Positions 32,999 through 44,059 are shown, counted from the first letter of the stretch. The stretch: 64,000 bases of DNA from Phaseolus vulgaris (GCF_000499845.2 NC_023749.2:17358681-17422680), one strand, 5' to 3'. The notes: generated by a model from the sequence alone, not told the origin. Numbers and translations: made by a program.

Positions 32999-34840
32999 CA
33001 GAGGAGAAGGAAGTTCAACGAGGAGAGGAGGCAGGCGATTAGAGACGAAACCCATAAGCTCCTTGCTGCAGGCCATATCAGGGAGGTGCAGTACCCTGAG
33101 TGGCTGGCCAACGTCGTGCTGGTGAAGAAGAGCAATGGGAAGTGGCGCATGTGCGTCGACTTCACTGATCTGAACAAGGCCTGCCCAAAGGATTCATATC
33201 CTTTGCCAAGTATAGATGCCCTGGTCGACAATGCTGCATGGTGTAAGTTGCTAAGCTTCCTGGATGCCTTCTCGGGGTACAACCAGATAAAGATGCATCC
33301 TAGGGATGAGGAGAAGACCGCCTTCATGACCGAGAGGTCGTGCTACTGCTACAAGGTGATGCCTTTTGGTCTGAAGAACGCCGGGGCCACATACCAGAGG
33401 TTGATGGATCGGGTACTTGCAGCAATGCTGGGAAGGAATGTGCAAGCCTACGTGGGTGACATGGTCGTGACCTCGCCAGAAAAGAGCAAACACGTTGCGG
33501 ACTTGGAGGAGTTGTTCACTACGATCGCCAAGTTCAGGTTAAAGCTGAATCCCGAGAAGTGCATCTTTGGCGTGGAGGCTGGGAAGTTCTTGGGGTTCCT
33601 CTTAACTGAGAGAGGAATAGAAGCCAACCCTGATAAGTGTGCCGCCATCTTGGCGATGAGGAGCCCGACGACCGTGAAGGAGGTGCAGCAGCTCACGGGT
33701 CGGATGGCCACCCTGTCTCGTTTCGTGTCGGCTAGCGGAGAGGAGGGCCATCCGTATTTCCAGTGTTTAAGGCGGAATAACAAATTTGTCTGGACGAAGG
33801 AGTGTGAAGAAGCCTTCGTCAAGCTTAAAGAGTACCTGGCGAGCCCACCGGTTTTTTGCAAACCGCTGATGGGGACCCCTCTCAGGTTGTATTTTGCTGT
33901 GACTGAGAGGGCGGTAAGTGCGGTGCTCGCCCAAGACCAAGATCAGGCCCAAAGGCCTATTTATTTTGTCAGTAAGGTGTTGCAGGGCCCCGAAATGAGA
34001 TATCAGGCCCTGGAGAAAGCTGCACTGGCAGTAGTTTTTTCGGCAAGAAGGTTACGCCACTGTTTCCACAGCTTCACAATACTAGTGATGACCGACTTGC
34101 CCATCCATAAGGTTCTGAAAAAGCCCGACGTAGCTGGGAGGATGGTGAAGTGGGCGGTGGAGCTGTCGGAGTTCGACATCAAGTATGAGCCCCGAGGTCC
34201 GATTAAGGGACAGATTTTCGCAGATTTCGTGGTCGAGCTCTCGTCGGAAGCCACACGAGTTGAGGGGGATGACTTTCGTTGGGCGCTTTCGGTGGACGGA
34301 TCGTCGAACCAGCAGGGCAGTGGTGCTGGAGTCATCTTGGAAGGGCCCAACGGCGTGCTGATCGAGCAGTCCCTGAGGTTTGCCTTCAAGGCCAGCAACA
34401 ATCAAGCAGAATATGAGGCGCTGATCGCCGGAATCTAGCTGGCCAAGGAGATGGGAGCTAGGGTGTTAATGGCTAAGAGTGATTCGCTGTTGGTCACGGG
34501 ACAAGTAACAGGCGAGTTCCAGGCCAAGGATCCACAAATGGCGGCTTACCTGGAGTATGTACAGGAGTTGAAGAGTTCCTTCGCCTACTTTGAAGTAGTG
34601 CATGTGCCCAGAGAGCAGAATGCCCGAGCTGACTTGCTAGCTAAGCTCGCCAGTTCAGGCAAGGGGGGTAGGCAGAGGACGGTGATCCAAGAAACTCTGA
34701 AGACACCCAGAGCATTTGTGGCAGATCACTTGGTTCTTTAGATAAGCAAATTGACGGAGAAAGCGGCGAGGAGTCACAGGTCTTTGACCCAGGAGACCTT
34801 GAGATCGCCAAGAATAAGGGCATGTCGGGGAGAGAAGGTG
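32999..34840 (+). pseudogene. Reverse transcriptase and two RNase H domains of element C
   Basis: The RT motifs are clear (WRMCVDFTDLNKACPKD, SFLDAFSGYNQI, VMPFGLKNAGATYQ). The catalytic box reads YVGD instead of YVDD (Gly codon 33455-33457), which should abolish polymerase activity. The gypsy-type RNase H/connection (LRLYFAVTERAVSAVLAQ, YQALEKAALAVVFSARRL) is followed by an archaeal-type RNase H (LSVDGSSNQQGSGAGVIL, NNQAEYEALIAGI, AKSDSLLV, REQNARADLLAKLAS), as in Tat elements. TAG stops fall at 34436-34438 and 34739-34741. Confidence 0.92.
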
Positions 34841-36106
34841 AACGCGGCACAGGTCTGCGCTACCCATGAGCCAGACACCTGGGTAACACAGTACAAGCGA
34901 TGCCTGGCGGATGGCCTTCTCCCGCTGGATCCGACGGAGGCCAGGAAGATAAAGAAGAACTCCAGCAAGTTCACGATGATTGATGGCGAGTTGTATAGGT
35001 TTGGGTTCACTCACCCACTCCTGGAATGTGTGCATGGAGAGAAATGTACAAGAATCATGGCTGAGCTCCATGAAGGGATATGTGGAAGCCACGTCGGGGG
35101 TCGAGCTCTGGCCGCAAGGACTCTCCGTGCAGGTTACTACTGGCCAACAATGAGAGAAGACTGCAAGAAGTACGCGCAGTGTTGCAAGCAATGTCAGCAG
35201 CACGCTGATTGGCACAAGGCGCCTCCCGAGGAGTTGAAGTCGATTTACAGCCCTTGGCTGTTTCATACATGGGGGATCGACATTCTGGGACCCTTCCCAT
35301 TGGCGATTAGGCAGATGAAGTACTTGGTGGTGGCGATTGAGTATTTCACCAAGTGGATCGAAGCAGAGCCAGTGGCCCAGATCACCGCGCACAAGATCGA
35401 GAGCTTTGTGTGGAAGAACATCGTGTGCCGGTTTGGTGTGCCCAAGCGCCTGGTGTCAAATAACGGAACTCAGTTTGCAAGTCACCTGTTGAAGAAGCTG
35501 TGCGAAGGGGTGGGAATTCAACAAGTGTTTGCATCCGTCGAGCACCCTTAGACGAATGGCCAGGTAGAGTCGGCCAATCGGGTATTGCTGAGAGGTTTGA
35601 AGAGAAGGCTAGAGAAAGCCAAGGGATCGTGGGCTGAGGAAGTACCCCGTATAGTTTGGGCATACCACACCACCGAGCAGTCAGGAACCCATGAGACCCC
35701 ATTTAGCCTGGTCTATGGATGCGACGCAATGATTCCAGTGGAAATCCAAGAGAGCTCGCTGAGATTCCAGAACTTCGTAGCGGAAGACTCGAATGAGGAA
35801 AGAAGGCTGAATCTGGATTTGCTGGATGAGGTCAGGGAGGAGGCGAGAGTGAAGGTTGAGGCAGTGAAAAGAAGGATTGAACGAAGGTATAACTCGAAGG
35901 TGATGCCAAGGCAGTTCAAGGAAGGCGACCTGGTGATGAGGAAGGCCCACCAGTACGAGATGGAGAACAAGCTGTCGCCTAAGTGGACGGGACCGTTCAG
36001 GATAACCGAGGCGCTCGGGAACGGCGCCTACTGCTTAGAAACGTTGGAAGGAGGGGCGATCCCTCGCACCTGGAACGCCACGCACCTCAAAGTATATTAC
36101 AGTTAA
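34841..36106 (+). pseudogene. Integrase of element C
   Basis: The zinc-binding domain shows H-x6-H (HEGICGSH) and CCKQCQQ. The catalytic core has Asp in WGIDILGPF and Glu in GQVESAN, but the second Asp is Asn (SNNGTQF, codon 35459-35461). A TAG lies at 35549-35551, just before TNGQVES-type sequence. The C-terminal domain (KAHQYEMENKLSPKWTGPFRI...AIPRTWNATHLKVYYS) is complete. Confidence 0.92.
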
Positions 36107-36164
36107 AAGCTTTGTAAGTAAAATAAACACGAAGAGTTTGCAAGCTTTCTGTTAAAACAGTTTA

Positions 36165-36220
36165 AAAGGGGGCACTCTTTTTCCCCTAAGGAGGGTTTTT
36201 AATGAGGCCACCCAATAAAG
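36165..36220 (+). other. Conserved post-pol hairpin motif of element C
   Basis: AGGGGGCACTCTTTTTCCCCT can pair its G and C runs; GAGGGTTTTTAATGAGGCCACCC and AATAAA follow. It is shared with D and F. Confidence 0.6.
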
Positions 36221-36360
36221 AAGGGTTTTCGAAGTTCAAGGTGTTTTAGATTGCATGCTTGTTGTTATTGCAATAGTTTTTGAAAAAGAAAGACCTTGTC
36301 ACCCAAAAGTGATTTAAGGCGAGTTTTGAAGTTATGTCGCATGCTTTCTAAAGAATTTCT

Positions 36361-36770
36361 AAGTCCCCATCGTCTTTCGGCGATTGGCGGCATCAGTTAA
36401 AGTTTAAAGTCCTCATCGTCTCTCGGCGATCGGAGGCACCAATTAAAAGACCTCAACGCCCTCGCGCGTCCTGAGGCGAGAAAGAGATAAAGACCTCCTC
36501 GCCGTCGAGCGAGTGCAGGCGAGAAAGAGTAAAAAGTCCTCAATGCTTCCAGAGGAGAGAAGATGTAGCCTCTGGGGCAATGTAGAGGCACCAGTAAAAA
36601 GTCCTCAGTGCTTCCAGGGGAGAGAAGATGTAGCCCCTGGGGCAATGTAGAGGCACGAGTTAAAGACCTTCTCGCCGATGAGCGAGTTCAGGCGAGTTAA
36701 AGACCTTCTCGCCGTCGAGCGAGTTCAGGCAAGATAAAATCCTTCTCGTCTCGAACGAGTTCAGGTACGG
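36361..36770 (+). repeat. Tandem array of nine hairpin-forming units, element C
   Basis: Units start AAAG(A/T)CC(T) and end GAGGCAC or AGGCGAG, with lengths of 36-65 bp. Starts are about 36361, 36406, 36446, 36489, 36531, 36596, 36661, 36698 and 36734. Each has an outer CCT(C)/(G)AGG stem and a different inner stem: ATCG/CGAT, ACGC/GCGT, CTCGC/GCGAG, CTCGT/ACGAG, CCAGAGG/CCTCTGG or CCAGGGG/CCCCTGG. It contains no coding frame. Confidence 0.85.
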
Positions 36771-37365
36771 TGTGGAGGGTGGAAGAAGTTTAAAGGATAG
36801 CTAAGGTAGGTTCGAAGAGAACACTTAGCTACCCAGCTCGCTGTCCTGAAAGTCAGGGAAGGTAGAGAAGGATCCGAAAGGTGCCTCTACCCCCAGATGA
36901 GGGGACAAGGGCAAAGCTATGACGGCGAGAGGAAGCTGGTATCGCCAAGAGTCTTTGGCGATCAGAAGAAATTCAAGCAATAGCAAGAGTTAAGGCCCGT
37001 TTTGATAAGGCAGATCAGGTGAGCTATGTTTTAAACTACTAGTTGGGTTGAAGCTCGTTGTTTGGAAAGTGGTTTTGCGCTGAGGTTCATTATCTTAAGA
37101 ATTCACAAGTTGTTAGGAGACTATCATTCGAAAGTCGGTAGTTTGAAGCAGTTATTGAACAGTCGCGCTCGCAGAATTGCTAAGTCAATTTCGTTTAAAC
37201 GATTTATACAAGAGGAAATAAAGCTGACAGGGAGATTATATAAAGAGGCAGGAAATGTCATAACACAGTGGCATCAGTTTAAATTACATGTACCAAAGGG
37301 GGAAAAATTATTACAAGTAAATCGTGTAAGAGAAAGACAGATGAATAAGTGATGGAGGGAAGCAG
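36771..37365. other. Element C noncoding stretch between array and antisense gene
   Basis: A GGTAGAGAAGGATCC block and an AT-rich spacer, also found inverted at 47770-48354 in D. No convincing frame. Confidence 0.5.
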
Positions 37366-38828
37366 CTAGTCTTCAGAGGGAACGATCTTCCCATCCACCA
37401 CTTCATTGTTTAGCGACACCATGGAAAGGTCCAGATCAGGGTACTGGCAGGCGAATTGCTCCAGGGCGGCGTCAAACCCAGCAGCGAGGATTTGGGCAGA
37501 GCTCAGCTCGAGTTCTTCAGTTTGCTTCTTGTGCCCCTCGGTCTGCTGTTTTAGTCATTCAGCCCTCTCACGAGCTTGAAGAAGGTCTTCAGTAATCCTA
37601 TTGTTTTCCGCCTGCGCCTGGGCCAGCTCTGCGGCGATCCCTTCGTTCTCCTTTTTGGCCTCAGCAAGTTTAGCCATGGTGTCATCTCTCTCTTTTTCGA
37701 CTTTCCCCAAGAGGACCTCCCGATCTACCGACCTCTTCTCAAGGCTTTCTACCTTGGCGGCATCTGCTTTGATCGACGCCTCCAGGCCAGCCACCTTGAG
37801 ACGGTAGGGGACCAGTTTGCTCTCCAACTCAATTTTCTCTTGAGCCAAGAGGTGCACCCTATGGCGTAGATCGGTGGCCTCCTTGCGCGCCACCCGCAGC
37901 TCAATGCTCATAGCATCCTCCACTTGCGAATGGTCGATCTCCGCCAGCATAAGGTTGCAGGACAACTTCTCCGCCTCGATCCTTATTAGGCGATTCTCCT
38001 CTTGGAGCACGGAGATGTCGTCCTGGAGTTTCTTGCTGGAACTCTCCACAGCTTTTGATATGATGAAGGGGAGATCCTCTGCCATCATTTTGAGTTTTGC
38101 TGAGAAGGGTTCCCACATCCCTTTGACCGCAAGGGGAAGGTTTGCTCGCGGAAGCGCTGGAGGAGCCTGGTGCTGGTTCTCACCACCACCTTCTTGAGTT
38201 GGTTGGTGAATTGGAGCTTCTTGGCGTGGTGGTGACGAGGGGGATTCGGTGATGACGATGGGCGAGTTGTGAGCACCTTCATCCCCACCTGCCGCAGCTT
38301 CGGCGATTGAGGCGGTTGAAGGAGGACCCCCTCCAGCAGATACTAATGGCGTGGAGGCGCTCGGAGGGTTCTCCATGAAGTTGGGCTCAGTAGCCTCAAC
38401 CACGGGAAGTGCAGCCGCCAAAGGAATTGCTTGAACCGGCGGTGTTGCAGCTGGGGGAGAAGGCGGTGTTGGAATGGGAGCTGGTGGTGAGGACGGTATT
38501 GATGTTGGAAGAGAAGGTGGAGCAGGTGGTGAAGAAGGCGCCACCCTTCTTCTTTTGGTGATGAGGCCATCCTCAGTTGCCTCATCGTCTTCCTCTTCAT
38601 CCTCATTGACCACCTGAGGGGTTTTCCTCTTTGGCTTCCTGAGGATGAGTTTCTTGCGCTGTTGGGCGGGCAAGGCTTCTGAAGGAGCTGGGCCTTTAGG
38701 GGGCGATCTGTCCTGAGCAGCGGCGATCTCCACCACCGAGTTGGGCACAGTTTGGGAGCCCGACGCCAACCCATGGGCTCGGGCGAGCGCCCTCAATTCG
38801 GCTAGTTTGCCTTTACCCAGCATGAGAT
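37366..38828 (-). pseudogene. Antisense gene of element C, exon 2 (proline-rich plus coiled coil)
   Basis: After acceptor TATGCAG (exon base 38828) it reads LMLGKGKLAELRALARAHGLASGSQTVPNSVVEIA. A basic cluster (KKLILRKPKRKTPQ), acidic patch, RRRVAPSSPPAP and long Pro/Ala/Thr-rich region follow, then a coiled coil from about 38100. A TGA at 37555-37557 cuts it about 63 codons before the normal end (PSED-type terminus, stop 37366-37368). The rest of the exon is open. Confidence 0.8.
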
Positions 38829-39017
38829 CTGCATAATGAGAAGGTATACAGGTCAGCTCAAAGACAAAGATAAACACATGGGTAAGTGTGTAAATTGGAC
38901 AAACAAGTGGTGCAGAAAATAAAGACCAAGTCTAGTGCGCAACAGACAAGACGCCCAGGGATGGATAACAAAAGTGCAACACGGGGCAAAGAGTTAAGCG
39001 TTGAGATAAGCACTAAC

Positions 39018-39960
39018 CTATGCGAGCCTCGAGTTGGTCTTCGAAGAACTCAAAGGAGATGAGCGCAATGGTGAGAAAGGTGATGTTAGCGTCTGCCACG
39101 CTTTTCCAGAAGAGGCACAGGTCCTTATCCAAATCGCCCATGTTGTCGGGGCTTCTTGGCTTTCTAAAGCTTCCCTTGGAGTCTTTATTTCCCTTTTTTA
39201 CCCAGTACAAGGGAAAGCCATCGAGCAGTGAAGTGTCCCGATCATTCTGCCGCACTTGGACGAATTTACCTTTCCAATCCTTGTAAGATTGCTGGAAGAT
39301 AGAGAGGATCGACCTCCCAGCAATTCCGTTCAGGCTCACCCAAAGGCGATCTCCAGGGTTCTTGGCCTCAAACAGGAAAAGGAACACGTCTACTGAGGCC
39401 GGTAGTCCCAGATGTGCGCACACAATTTGAAACGCCCGCACGAATGCCCAGCTGTTGGGATGGAGCTGGGCGGCGACGATGTCGAGCTCGGTTAGTAGTT
39501 CCCGCTCGAAACGAGTGAGGGGGAACCTGAGTTTCACCTTCTTGAATAGGGTGGTGTACATAAAGCAGAACAACTCGCCGTTGTTCCCTTTGTCATCTGC
39601 GCAGACCGGCACATCGGGGGGACAAGGCAGCACCGTCAGTTTGTCATCGTGCTCCTTGTGGAACGAAAGGTTGGGCTCGCCCCCTTTTTTCAATCGAAGC
39701 ACTGCCCCAGCAGAATTTACTGAGGAAGTTTCCCTCAGCAAAGTTGAGGTGGCCCAGGGGTATAGCTTCTTGTAGTCTGGAGAGGCGTTGGAGGCTCCTC
39801 CAGCGACTGGTGGAGCAGCCTGAGCGGGGTTGGGGCGAGAGGTTGCAGGCCTCTCAGCCTGGGAAGAGAGAGCACCAGGTGCTCGCGGTGGGTTATGAGT
39901 CTGAGATGGAGGGTTTCGCGACGAGGGAGGAGGATTCGCGGTGGTCTTTGTTCGAGCCAG
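39018..39960 (-). pseudogene. Antisense gene of element C, exon 1 (Transposase_28-like), start codon lost
   Basis: The acceptor and the surrounding frame match A and B, but the start ATG is CTG here (39960-39958). The conserved block FTRFERELLTELDIVAAQLHPNSWAF, FLFLFEAKNPGDRLWVSLNGIAGR and FQQSYKDWKGKFVQVRQND is intact to the donor at 39018 (GCATAG|GTTAGT). A frame extending upstream to 40122 runs through the 5' UTR intron and is not taken as coding. Confidence 0.8.
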
Positions 39961-40545
39961 CGCAGGAACTGCAAAGGAAAAAGGAAAAAGAAAGGTGAGC
40001 AAAGTTTGCAAAGGTCGACTTAATGGTGGATGAAGGAGGAAAAACGAACGAACGAAGGTTCGTTGTGTTGAAGGAAATGGAAGGTGAAGCCCTAAGTTAC
40101 GAAAGGGGAGAAGAAGAAACAACCCACAGCGTATGCACCAGGCAGTTAATGGATGATGCGAATCAGTTAAAATGCAGCAAACATCAACAGAAGAAGTAAA
40201 AGAAGTACCTTTCGATGATCAGACGAACGTTGTAGGAAGTTGGGAATTCAGAGAGTTGAAAAGCGTCGTGGGTTTTGCAGAAGGAGTTCAGAACGTTTGG
40301 GAAGGCAAAGAGGTGATGAAACAGTAGAAATGAAATGGGTTTAAGGGTTTTTCAAATGATTTTTGGAAGCGTAAACGACAGCTGAAGATGACCGTTGATG
40401 AAGTCACGTGTCGAGCGATTGGAGAAGTGTTTGGTGGAGCGTCAGGAAAGCAGAAAGTACGAACGTTTGGAATTCTGCGCCAGCGCCACGTAGATCGGTA
40501 GTGACGTGACTTCTTTAGTCTTTTCGCTGGACAAGTCTTCGCTTA

Positions 40546-40560
40546 AGACTGGGGGGCTTG
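40546..40560 (+). other. Polypurine tract of element C
   Basis: AGACTGGGGGGCTTG lies directly before the 3' LTR. Confidence 0.85.
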
Positions 40561-41420
40561 TGTACCGTCCTGGTAGTCGGAAGTGATGACGTGGCAGCGA
40601 GCTATTATGTAGGTGTGTTGAGTAGGGCCCATGGCTGTCTGAAGGGAAGGAAGTCGGGGGGCTCGTGTGGTCGCTAATTATTAAAGTTGGCGTGCTCCGG
40701 GCTCGTGTTGAGAAGAAGTCGCCTGATGCGAACCCACACGACCTCGTGGTTAGAGATCGCCGAAACAAGGACATCGCCAAAGATGAAGTCAGATAGTCAT
40801 TTCCTAGCTAGCTAGAGGATGAGGTCGGGAGACAGCTTACTTGAGCATACACGGTGAAGCAGGTAGAGTAGATCATGAAGGCGGCCGGCGAGACCACAGG
40901 GAAGGTGCGTATGAAGGCACCCGAACTCGCCATGCAGAAGAGATCACGCTCCAAGGCAGCTTTGCGCTCCATGCGTAAGTAACTTAGCCAAAAGCCTGAA
41001 GAGTAAGAAGTGGCGCCCAAGTCAAGGATGCTCCAGATGGCGACACGTGTACAGTTGGATGCGAGCCACGTGTCCAGATGTGTAACTGTCAGGAGAGAGA
41101 AAGTGCCCAGGTATATAAGAGTTTCCAACGAACTTCTGAGGTACGCACGCGTTTAGATTACTTCTTTACAACTGCGAGAACGAGAGTACGCTGAGAGAGA
41201 ACTTTGCACGGTTCCTTAGAGTTCTTGAGTTTTTCTCTTAGTAATTGGTGGTTCAGTAGCTGACTTGGGCGTCAGAGCGTGATCGGCCGCAGCGACGCCG
41301 TTCTATCTTTTACAGGTTCTTGAGGTGGATCGCGGTGAAGGACGGAGGCTAACACGGCGCAGAAGTCGATCCAGGTTTGACGAGGCAAGGCTCCAGCGTT
41401 TTGGTCAGCAGGCAGGATCA
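40561..41420 (+). repeat. 3' LTR of element C (860 bp)
   Basis: It has the same length and ends as the 5' LTR, with about ten substitutions and no indels by eye, and is followed by GTGTC. Confidence 0.95.
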
Positions 41421-42083
41421 GTGTCCTTCTCAGCTTGGCGAAGGCTCGCCAATTCAACGTACATCGCAATCTCACGGTTGGCGAAGGTCTTGGCATTGAG
41501 GGACAACTCTTCCTCTAGCTTCGCCATCTTGGCCTTGAGTTCTTCCACCTCTTGGGCCTTGCTCAGCGCCAAGTTGGAAGCGATCAGGAAGTCCCCAAGG
41601 CTGTCGACAATGCGATCCTGGGAGAGATTTCCGCTCAAGTTCTCCACCACCTCCTTGTCTTGGAAGCGGGTCAGGATTTGCTGAAGTAACGTAGGAAACT
41701 CGGAGGTGGAAGACATCTCTTGGCCCTCAGGAGCACTCTCTCCTCCACCCTCGTGAACAACACGTTGGAGCGGGGAGGAGGCATTCAGGGGATGGTCCAT
41801 GAAGGCCGGGGTCCCACCGAATACAAAAGCAGAGGGCGCCACGACCTCGCTAACCCTCTGCCTTTTGAAGACGAGACCGGTGCATGTGTCCTCGTCATCG
41901 GTCTTGACGACCACCACCCTTTTTGCCTATCAATAGCAGGGGCTGGTTCGTTTGGGTGAGGAGCAAAAGTAGCTGAGGTTGGAGGGGCTATGGGCGTCGA
42001 AGTACCCACCCCACCAGCGGTCGTCCTGCATTTGGCGAGTAGGTCGGCTAGCTTCTTCTTCTTGTCCTTGTTGAAGCCCATAT
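41421..42083 (-). pseudogene. Antisense gene of element F, exon 2, N-terminal piece
   Basis: It starts after acceptor ATGTAG (exon base 42083) with MGFNKDKKKKLADLLAKCRTT, a basic start where the other elements have LMLGKGKLAELRA. A frameshift near 41900 leads to KTDDEDTCTGLVFKRQRVSEVV and a coiled coil (LSKAQEVEELKAKMAKLEEELSL). It is cut by element C at 41421 and resumes at 29398. Confidence 0.75.
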
Positions 42084-42181
42084 CTACATGAAAGCAACAA
42101 GTTAACACAGGAAATAATAAACAAGGCGAGTATGCAAGCAAAAATGAAATGGAACAAAAGGCATGGAGAACGAGAAAATAC

Positions 42182-42643
42182 CGGTATATGTCTTAAGATT
42201 CTTTGGGCTAAACTCACGCTTGAGTAGCTCCAAAGTGCTGAAAGGGGGAGAGAGTCCAGAGAGGAGCTCACATACTCCTCGCTCCTGAAGGAAAAGATCC
42301 TCAAGACTCTGGGCTCTCTGAAGGTTTGGCTTCTCCGTCCAATATAAGGGAAACCCATCTAGAAGAGCAAGGTCCCTCCGATTGCTCTGGACTTTGAAGA
42401 AGTTCTTCTTGAACCCCTTGTATGATTGCTGGAAGAGTGTTAAGAGCACCCTCCCAGCCACACCATTGAAGCTGACCCACAACTTCTTCCCAGGGTCTTT
42501 AACTTCAAAGAAATAAAGAAAGGTATCCACAGACGGTGTAAGGCAGAAGGAGGGGGAACTGGCGAAGAGGTTGGAACAGGGGATGAAGACGAAGTTGAGT
42601 TGGATTCTGAAGGAGAAGCTGGAGAAGGTACTCGTTTGGTCAT
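42182..42643 (-). pseudogene. Antisense gene of element F, exon 1, internally deleted
   Basis: MTKRVPSPASPSESNSTSSS begins at 42643. After a short Pro/Ser stretch the frame shifts near 42530 into VDTFLYFFEVKDPGKKLWVSFNGVAGRVLLTLFQQSYKGF. The middle of the domain (ERELLTELDIA...WAFVRAF) is deleted. A donor lies at 42182 (ACCG|GTATTT), matching the splice position in the other elements. Confidence 0.7.
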
Positions 42644-43187
42644 CTTAGATAAAAAAGCTAAAAAGGAAAGGAAAAAAAGAGAAACTTTAGAGGAGAAGGT
42701 GGCGTAATTTGACGAAACCAGGGAAAAACAGAAAAATAGAGACTCGAGACATGAACAGTAGAAATGAATGCACGAAGAAATGCAAGAATCATAAACAGTC
42801 CCAGGCAGTTATAAACATGATACAAGTGACGAAATCATAAATGGCAAAGTGATCGGGGAATAAAAATCGTACCTTTCGAATGTTGAGGTTCGAGGGTTTG
42901 AGTTTTGGAAGAAAGAGAAGAGAGCGTTTTTCGCAGAAATGCTAAGGGAAGGTTCGCGTAAGTGAAAGTAATGGAACAATGGGGAAAGCGTAAGAGTTAA
43001 AGTGTTTGAACAGTGCACAAAGAAGTTCGAGCGCCAACAAGTCCCAGCCGTTGATCTTGACACGCGTACATTGATTAACGAAGAATGGTGAGATGTCACT
43101 TCGGTGTACTAGTCACACCTGTTACCCAGTGCCACGTAGGTCGCCCAACGCGATCACCTAGCCTCTTCACTAAAACAAGTTACAGTT
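42644..43187. other. Element F upstream region of the antisense gene
   Basis: It includes the presumed 5' UTR and promoter of the minus-strand transcript, with a possible 5' UTR intron donor (AAAG|GTACGA) near 42870 as in A-C. No frame is called. Confidence 0.5.
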
Positions 43188-43204
43188 TGAGGCTAGGGGG
43201 CTTG

Positions 43205-44059
43205 TGTCCCGACCAGTCCTCGGTCATCGACCCAGAGACTGACCTTAGACATCGTGCACCGATGCTTGGCAAGGGAAGGGGGCCACGTGAGGTGGGCCTC
43301 AGACGCACCCACAAGGGGATTAGTTAGTCTTTGATATTGATGTCCTAAGCCCGATGTTGGAGATCGATATCGGACCTCGCCAATAGAGGGAGAAGATCGG
43401 ACATCGGTCGTCTGAACGTTGTGGAAGGCCACGTAAGGTGGGTTTAAGAGTTATGATAAGTTAACAGTTAAAGACATGGGATATGTGGAAAGCCTAAGTC
43501 ACGAGGGATCCATGCATGTGGTGTGTATGACGCATGAAGGCACAACACGTGAAGATAATCCTGGGAGGCGTTAAAGCCCATTAGGGTTAGGGTTTCCAGG
43601 GAAGCTACATGCATGACACGTGAATACTTAGGGCACCCACGAAACAGATGGCGCTAGAGAATAGGTGCACAAGTTGGTACCCAAGCGGCCACTCTGATTA
43701 TTCATTGCACTCCAGTTAAGGAAGGTTCCATGTGCCAGATATGCTAAGATTACCTAAATAGCGACGCATGAACATTTTCCAAGGAACCCTAGATAAGGGT
43801 AACAACACAAAGGTAAACCCTAGTTTCAGCCTATATAAAGGGTGTCAAGAACCCTAATAAGGTACACAATTTCTAAGACTGAAGCTAATATACACACTTG
43901 GTGTTTCTTTGCCCTAATACTGACTTGAGCGTCGTAGTGCAAACGGCCGCTAGGGTGCCCCTTTGTCTTTGTAGGTGAGAGGTTTCTTGATCAAGAAGAC
44001 ATGATTCTCAGGCAAGATCGAAGGGCCAAAGCAGTTGTTCGAGTCAACCGGCGGGAACA
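43205..44059 (+). repeat. 3' LTR of element F (855 bp)
   Basis: It follows a polypurine tract (GAGGCTAGGGGGCTTG, ending 43204), starts TGTCCCGACCAGTCCTCGG and ends CGGCGGGAACA. The TATA box CTATATAAAGG is at about 43831. It resembles the G LTR at 62744 more than the C LTR. Confidence 0.85.

Larger units (their letters stand above)
29399..41420 (+). mobile_element. Element C: complete 12.0-kb Tat-lineage Ty3/gypsy retrotransposon, TSD GTGTC
   Basis: Both LTRs are 860 bp (29399-30258, 40561-41420) with TG...CA ends and about ten differences by eye, so roughly 98.8% identical. GTGTC flanks both ends (29394-29398, 41421-41425). In order it holds a tRNA-Lys primer site, gag-protease-RT-dual RNase H-integrase (30678-36106), post-pol hairpin, hairpin array (36361-36770), antisense gene (37366-38828 and 39018-39960, minus), polypurine tract and 3' LTR. 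A second RNase H between the gypsy RNase H and integrase, plus an antisense ORF, are marks of the Tat/Ogre group. Coding is broken by at least five stops, one frameshift and two catalytic changes. Confidence 0.95.
27105..44059 (+). mobile_element. Element F: left-truncated Tat retrotransposon, interrupted by element C
   Basis: From the left, F holds integrase (27105-27959), the post-pol hairpin, a tandem array (28109-28560) and the last part of the antisense exon 2 (28981-29398). After element C (29399-41420) it continues with the rest of exon 2, exon 1, a polypurine tract (about 43188-43204) and the 3' LTR (43205-44059). Exon 2 is continuous across C once one GTGTC is removed, which proves that C inserted into F. 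The 5' LTR, gag and RT of F are missing and replaced by an inverted E LTR. Confidence 0.85.

Noticed and set aside
36361..36770. CRISPR-like array
   Set aside because: Units are contiguous without unique spacers, repeats differ in sequence, and the DNA is a plant retrotransposon.
39961..40122. N-terminal extension of the antisense exon 1 in element C
   Set aside because: It reads through the pyrimidine tract and acceptor of the 5' UTR intron; A and B start at the ATG after the acceptor.
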